A program made the position numbers and the translations under genes. From positions 31,754,124-31,818,123 of the forward strand of contig NC_092096.1 in assembly GCF_045679555.1 (NCBI RefSeq): a stretch of DNA of 64,000 bases. The letters run 5' to 3'. Source of the DNA: Salvelinus alpinus. Taxonomy: Eukaryota; Chordata; Actinopteri; Salmoniformes; Salmonidae. Shown one piece after another: positions 61,569 through 64,000 of the stretch (its first letter is position 1; the number at the start of each line of letters is the position of its first letter). The notes below the pieces were generated by a model, which was not told where the DNA came from, did not search any database, and saw nothing but the letters and a program-made list of their open reading frames with translations.

Positions 61569-61692
61569 ATAAATAAATAAGAGAGAGGGAGAGAGGGAGA
61601 GAGGGAGAGAGGGAGAGAGGGAGAGAGGGAGAGAGGGAGAGAGGGAGAGAGGGGGAGAGGGGGAGAGGGAGAGGGAGAGAGAGAGAGAGACC
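61569..61692. repeat. GAGAGG-type purine tract
   Basis: About 120 bp of 'gagagggagagagggagaga', homopurine on the plus strand; a potential triplex (H-DNA) former. Confidence 0.9.
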
Positions 61693-62229
61693 CTAGAAAA
61701 ATCAATAGACTGTTAAGGGCCCAGTGAGGTCAAAAACAAGATTTTCCTGTTTTATATTTATTTCCAAACTGTGAGGTTGGAATAATACTGAAAATTATTA
61801 TTAATGTCCTTTTAGTGTAAGAGCTGTTTGAAAAGACCCCCTGATATTTCAGCCTGTTTTGGTGGGATGGAGTTTTGGCCTGACATGACATCACCAAGCG
61901 GTAATTAGTTAATAGACCAATAAGAAAGAATTCCAAACCTCTCTGCCAATAAAAGCTCATTTTCAGTTTTCCCCTCCCCAGAATTTGTTGGGGGGGGGGG
62001 GGCAATTTGAATTGAAAATAATCACAGTAAGGTATTTAATTGTTACCCAGAAATGAGTTGATATTGAGATGAAATGGCTGCACTGGATAACAACATACAC
62101 ACGCACTAATTAAAACACCGGCGGATAAATAAGGCTACACAGTACACAGACATCGAACAACACACATTCACAAATCCGGGAACACACACTACTCCTGTAA
62201 CATATGGGAGAGGTAAGGCTGGGAAGAAA
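61693..62229. other. No gene seen
   Basis: Includes a G run at about 61991-62002. No exon supported. Confidence 0.4.
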
Positions 62230-63150
62230 ATGTGTATGTGTACATGGTGTCTGTCTCTGTGTACGTGGTGTCTGTCTGTGTGTACGTGGTGTTTGTCTGT
62301 GTGTACATGGTGTTTGTCTGTGTGTACGTGGTGTCTGTCTGTGTGTACGTGGTGTCTGTCTGTGTGTACATGGTGTTTGTCTGTGTGTACATGGTGTTTG
62401 TCTGTGTGTACATGGTGTTTGTCTGTGTGTACGTGGTGTCTGTCTGTGTGTACGTGGTGTCTGTCTGTGTGTACATGGTGTTTGTCTGTGTGTACGTGGT
62501 GTCTGTCTGTGTGTACGTGGTGTCTGTCTGTGTGTACATGGTGTTTGTCTGTGTGTACGTGGTGTCTGTCTGTGTGTACGTGGTGTCTGTCTGTGTGTAC
62601 ATGGTGTTTGTCTGTGTGTACGTGGTGTCTGTCTGTGTGTACGTGGTGTCTGTCTGTGTGTACATGGTGTTTGTCTGTGTGTACGTGGTGTCTGTCTGTG
62701 TGTACGTGGTGTCTGTCTGTGTGTACATGGTGTTTGTCTGTGTGTACATGGTGTTTGTCTGTGTGTACATGGTGTTTGTCTGTGTGTACGTGGTGTTTGT
62801 CTGTGTGTACGTGGTGTCTGTCTGTGTGTACGTGGTGTTTGTCTGTGTGTACGTGGTGTCTGTCTGTGTGTACGTGGTGTCTGTCTGTGTGTACATGGTG
62901 TTTGTCTGTGTGTACGTGGTGTCTGTCTGTGTGTACGTGGTGTCTGTCTGTGTGTACGTGGTGTTTGTCTGTGTGTACATGGTGTTTGTCTGTGTGTACG
63001 TGGTGTCTGTCTGTGTGTACGTGGTGTCTGTCTGTGTGTACGTGGTGTTTGTCTGTGTGTACATGGTGTTTGTCTGTGTGTACGTGGTGTCTGTCTGTGT
63101 GTACGTGGTGTCTGTCTCTGTGTACGTGGTGTCTGTCTGTGTGTACGTGT
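62230..63150. repeat. 21-bp minisatellite, about 43 copies
   Basis: Unit 'tgtgtacgtggtgtctgtct' plus 'g' (21 bp), with two main variable positions (acg/aca and gtc/gtt). The variants are combined in recurring longer blocks, suggesting higher-order duplication. All six frames are open or nearly so and are artefacts of the repeat. Confidence 0.97.
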
Positions 63151-63696
63151 GTGAGGCCAGAACCTCCTCACCAAAAAAGCCTGAAAAGATGTAATCCTCT
63201 CCTTTCTGTAATCTGACATTTAATCTCTTTTTTAACCCCAGAGCCAAGATTACCCAGCAGCCACCACCCTCAACACACTCTTTTAGATGGAGAGAGAAGG
63301 ATGAGCACATAGAGATGGAGAGAGAGGTGGGTGAGGATAAAGAGAGAGAGAGAGGGATGGCTATAAAAAGAGAAAGTTGTGAGGGATGGATAGAGTAGGA
63401 GAAGAGTTGATCAGTGTAATCCTGTTGTAATGTGTCTTAACTCTACAGGGTTCAATCCGAGAGAGAACCCTGAGGCCTGGGGTTTTATACTGAGATTGTC
63501 ATCAGACGCTTTAGCAGCCAACACACACAGTGCTCAATCACCCTCCTCACACAGACAAGTATGTTCACTATCCTTTTGGAGAAAGACAGTGGGAGTGAGA
63601 AAGTTGAAGAAAGAGAGAGAGAGAAAGAAAGAAAGAGCGACAGGTAGTAGCAAAGCTCCATTCCACACCTCACAGACCCTCCATGGCAGGCACAGG

Positions 63697-63727
<31 letters not shown>

Positions 63728-64000
63728 TCAGAGTTCTTAGGAAAGCAGTTTACCGACTAGGCGTCCACATCTGAAAATGTGCCAGTGGAACCAACAGGCA
63801 GATAATTGATCTAGCTTGCTCTCTTTAACACACACGCCACTCCCCTGGGTGTTACGTAATCTACACTGATCTAGTCAACTCAATCTGTGAGCCTGGCTGT
63901 GTGTGTGTATGGTACAGTAACTGAATAGTACTGAATGTGTTTGTAGGTACAGTAGATTTCACACTCACACTCTAATCTAGTGGAAGTAGCTTGCTGATAT
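63151..64000. other. No gene seen
   Basis: Holds GA-rich stretches near 63300-63360 and 63610-63640 and an AC microsatellite at about 63699-63724. Possibly intron or upstream flank of the TMCC gene, but no exon was found. Confidence 0.45.

Noticed and set aside
62110-63310. Frames of 316-373 codons on both strands
   Set aside because: Produced by the 21-bp minisatellite; low-complexity Cys/Val or Thr/Gln/His strings without a domain.

Overview
The window is vertebrate nuclear DNA, almost certainly from a salmonid fish. Grounds: long intron-split genes; dense Tc1-like transposons of the salmonid type (terminal sequences such as 'agaagtttacatacact' and 'accagtcaaaagttt'); a tRNA-derived salmonid-type SINE; a LINE ending in a 'taaataaaggtac' 3' tail; and an immunoglobulin light-chain V segment with a 12-bp-spacer RSS.

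Layout. 1-1383: end of a Tc1-like element split by a solo LTR. 2222-2856 (minus): one immunoglobulin VL segment with RSS, leader exon and octamer promoter; no J or C segment was found. 3768-11255 (minus): a 22-exon gene whose N-terminus resembles shelterin TIN2 (TINF2 N-terminal, TRFH-like domain), followed by eight Myb/SANT-like DNA-binding modules. Seven spacer exons with a conserved 'CKFYDQLERILG'-like motif separate the modules. 12933-29705 (plus): a PARP12-like gene (CCCH zinc fingers, two WWE domains, ADP-ribosyltransferase domain) with a 33-bp coding minisatellite in its tail. 30491-37023 (plus): a shorter PARP12-like paralogue lacking the last finger and both WWE domains. 37870-41116 (minus): an inverted, frameshifted copy of the 3' part of the first PARP gene. 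41230-47212: two Tc1-like elements, one carrying a nested LTR and a 5'-truncated LINE. 49350-54088 (minus): C-terminal exons of a TMCC-family gene, best fit tmcc3, with a 26-bp minisatellite of about 94 copies in one intron. 54089-64000: no gene recognised. It may be upstream intron or flank of the TMCC gene and holds L2-like LINE 3' ends, a SINE and 29-, 78- and 21-bp minisatellites plus a long TG tract.

How the genes relate. The TIN2-like/Myb gene and the first PARP gene are divergent and about 1.7 kb apart. The three PARP copies form a local family: one full-length, one WWE-less, one dead and inverted. By family knowledge PARP12-type enzymes are interferon-linked mono-ADP-ribosyltransferases, and TIN2 is a telomere-cap scaffold. 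Whether the TIN2-Myb fusion acts at telomeres cannot be read from sequence. Exon borders were derived by eye from splice sites and reading-phase bookkeeping; every junction given for the TIN2-Myb gene and the two PARP genes keeps frame.
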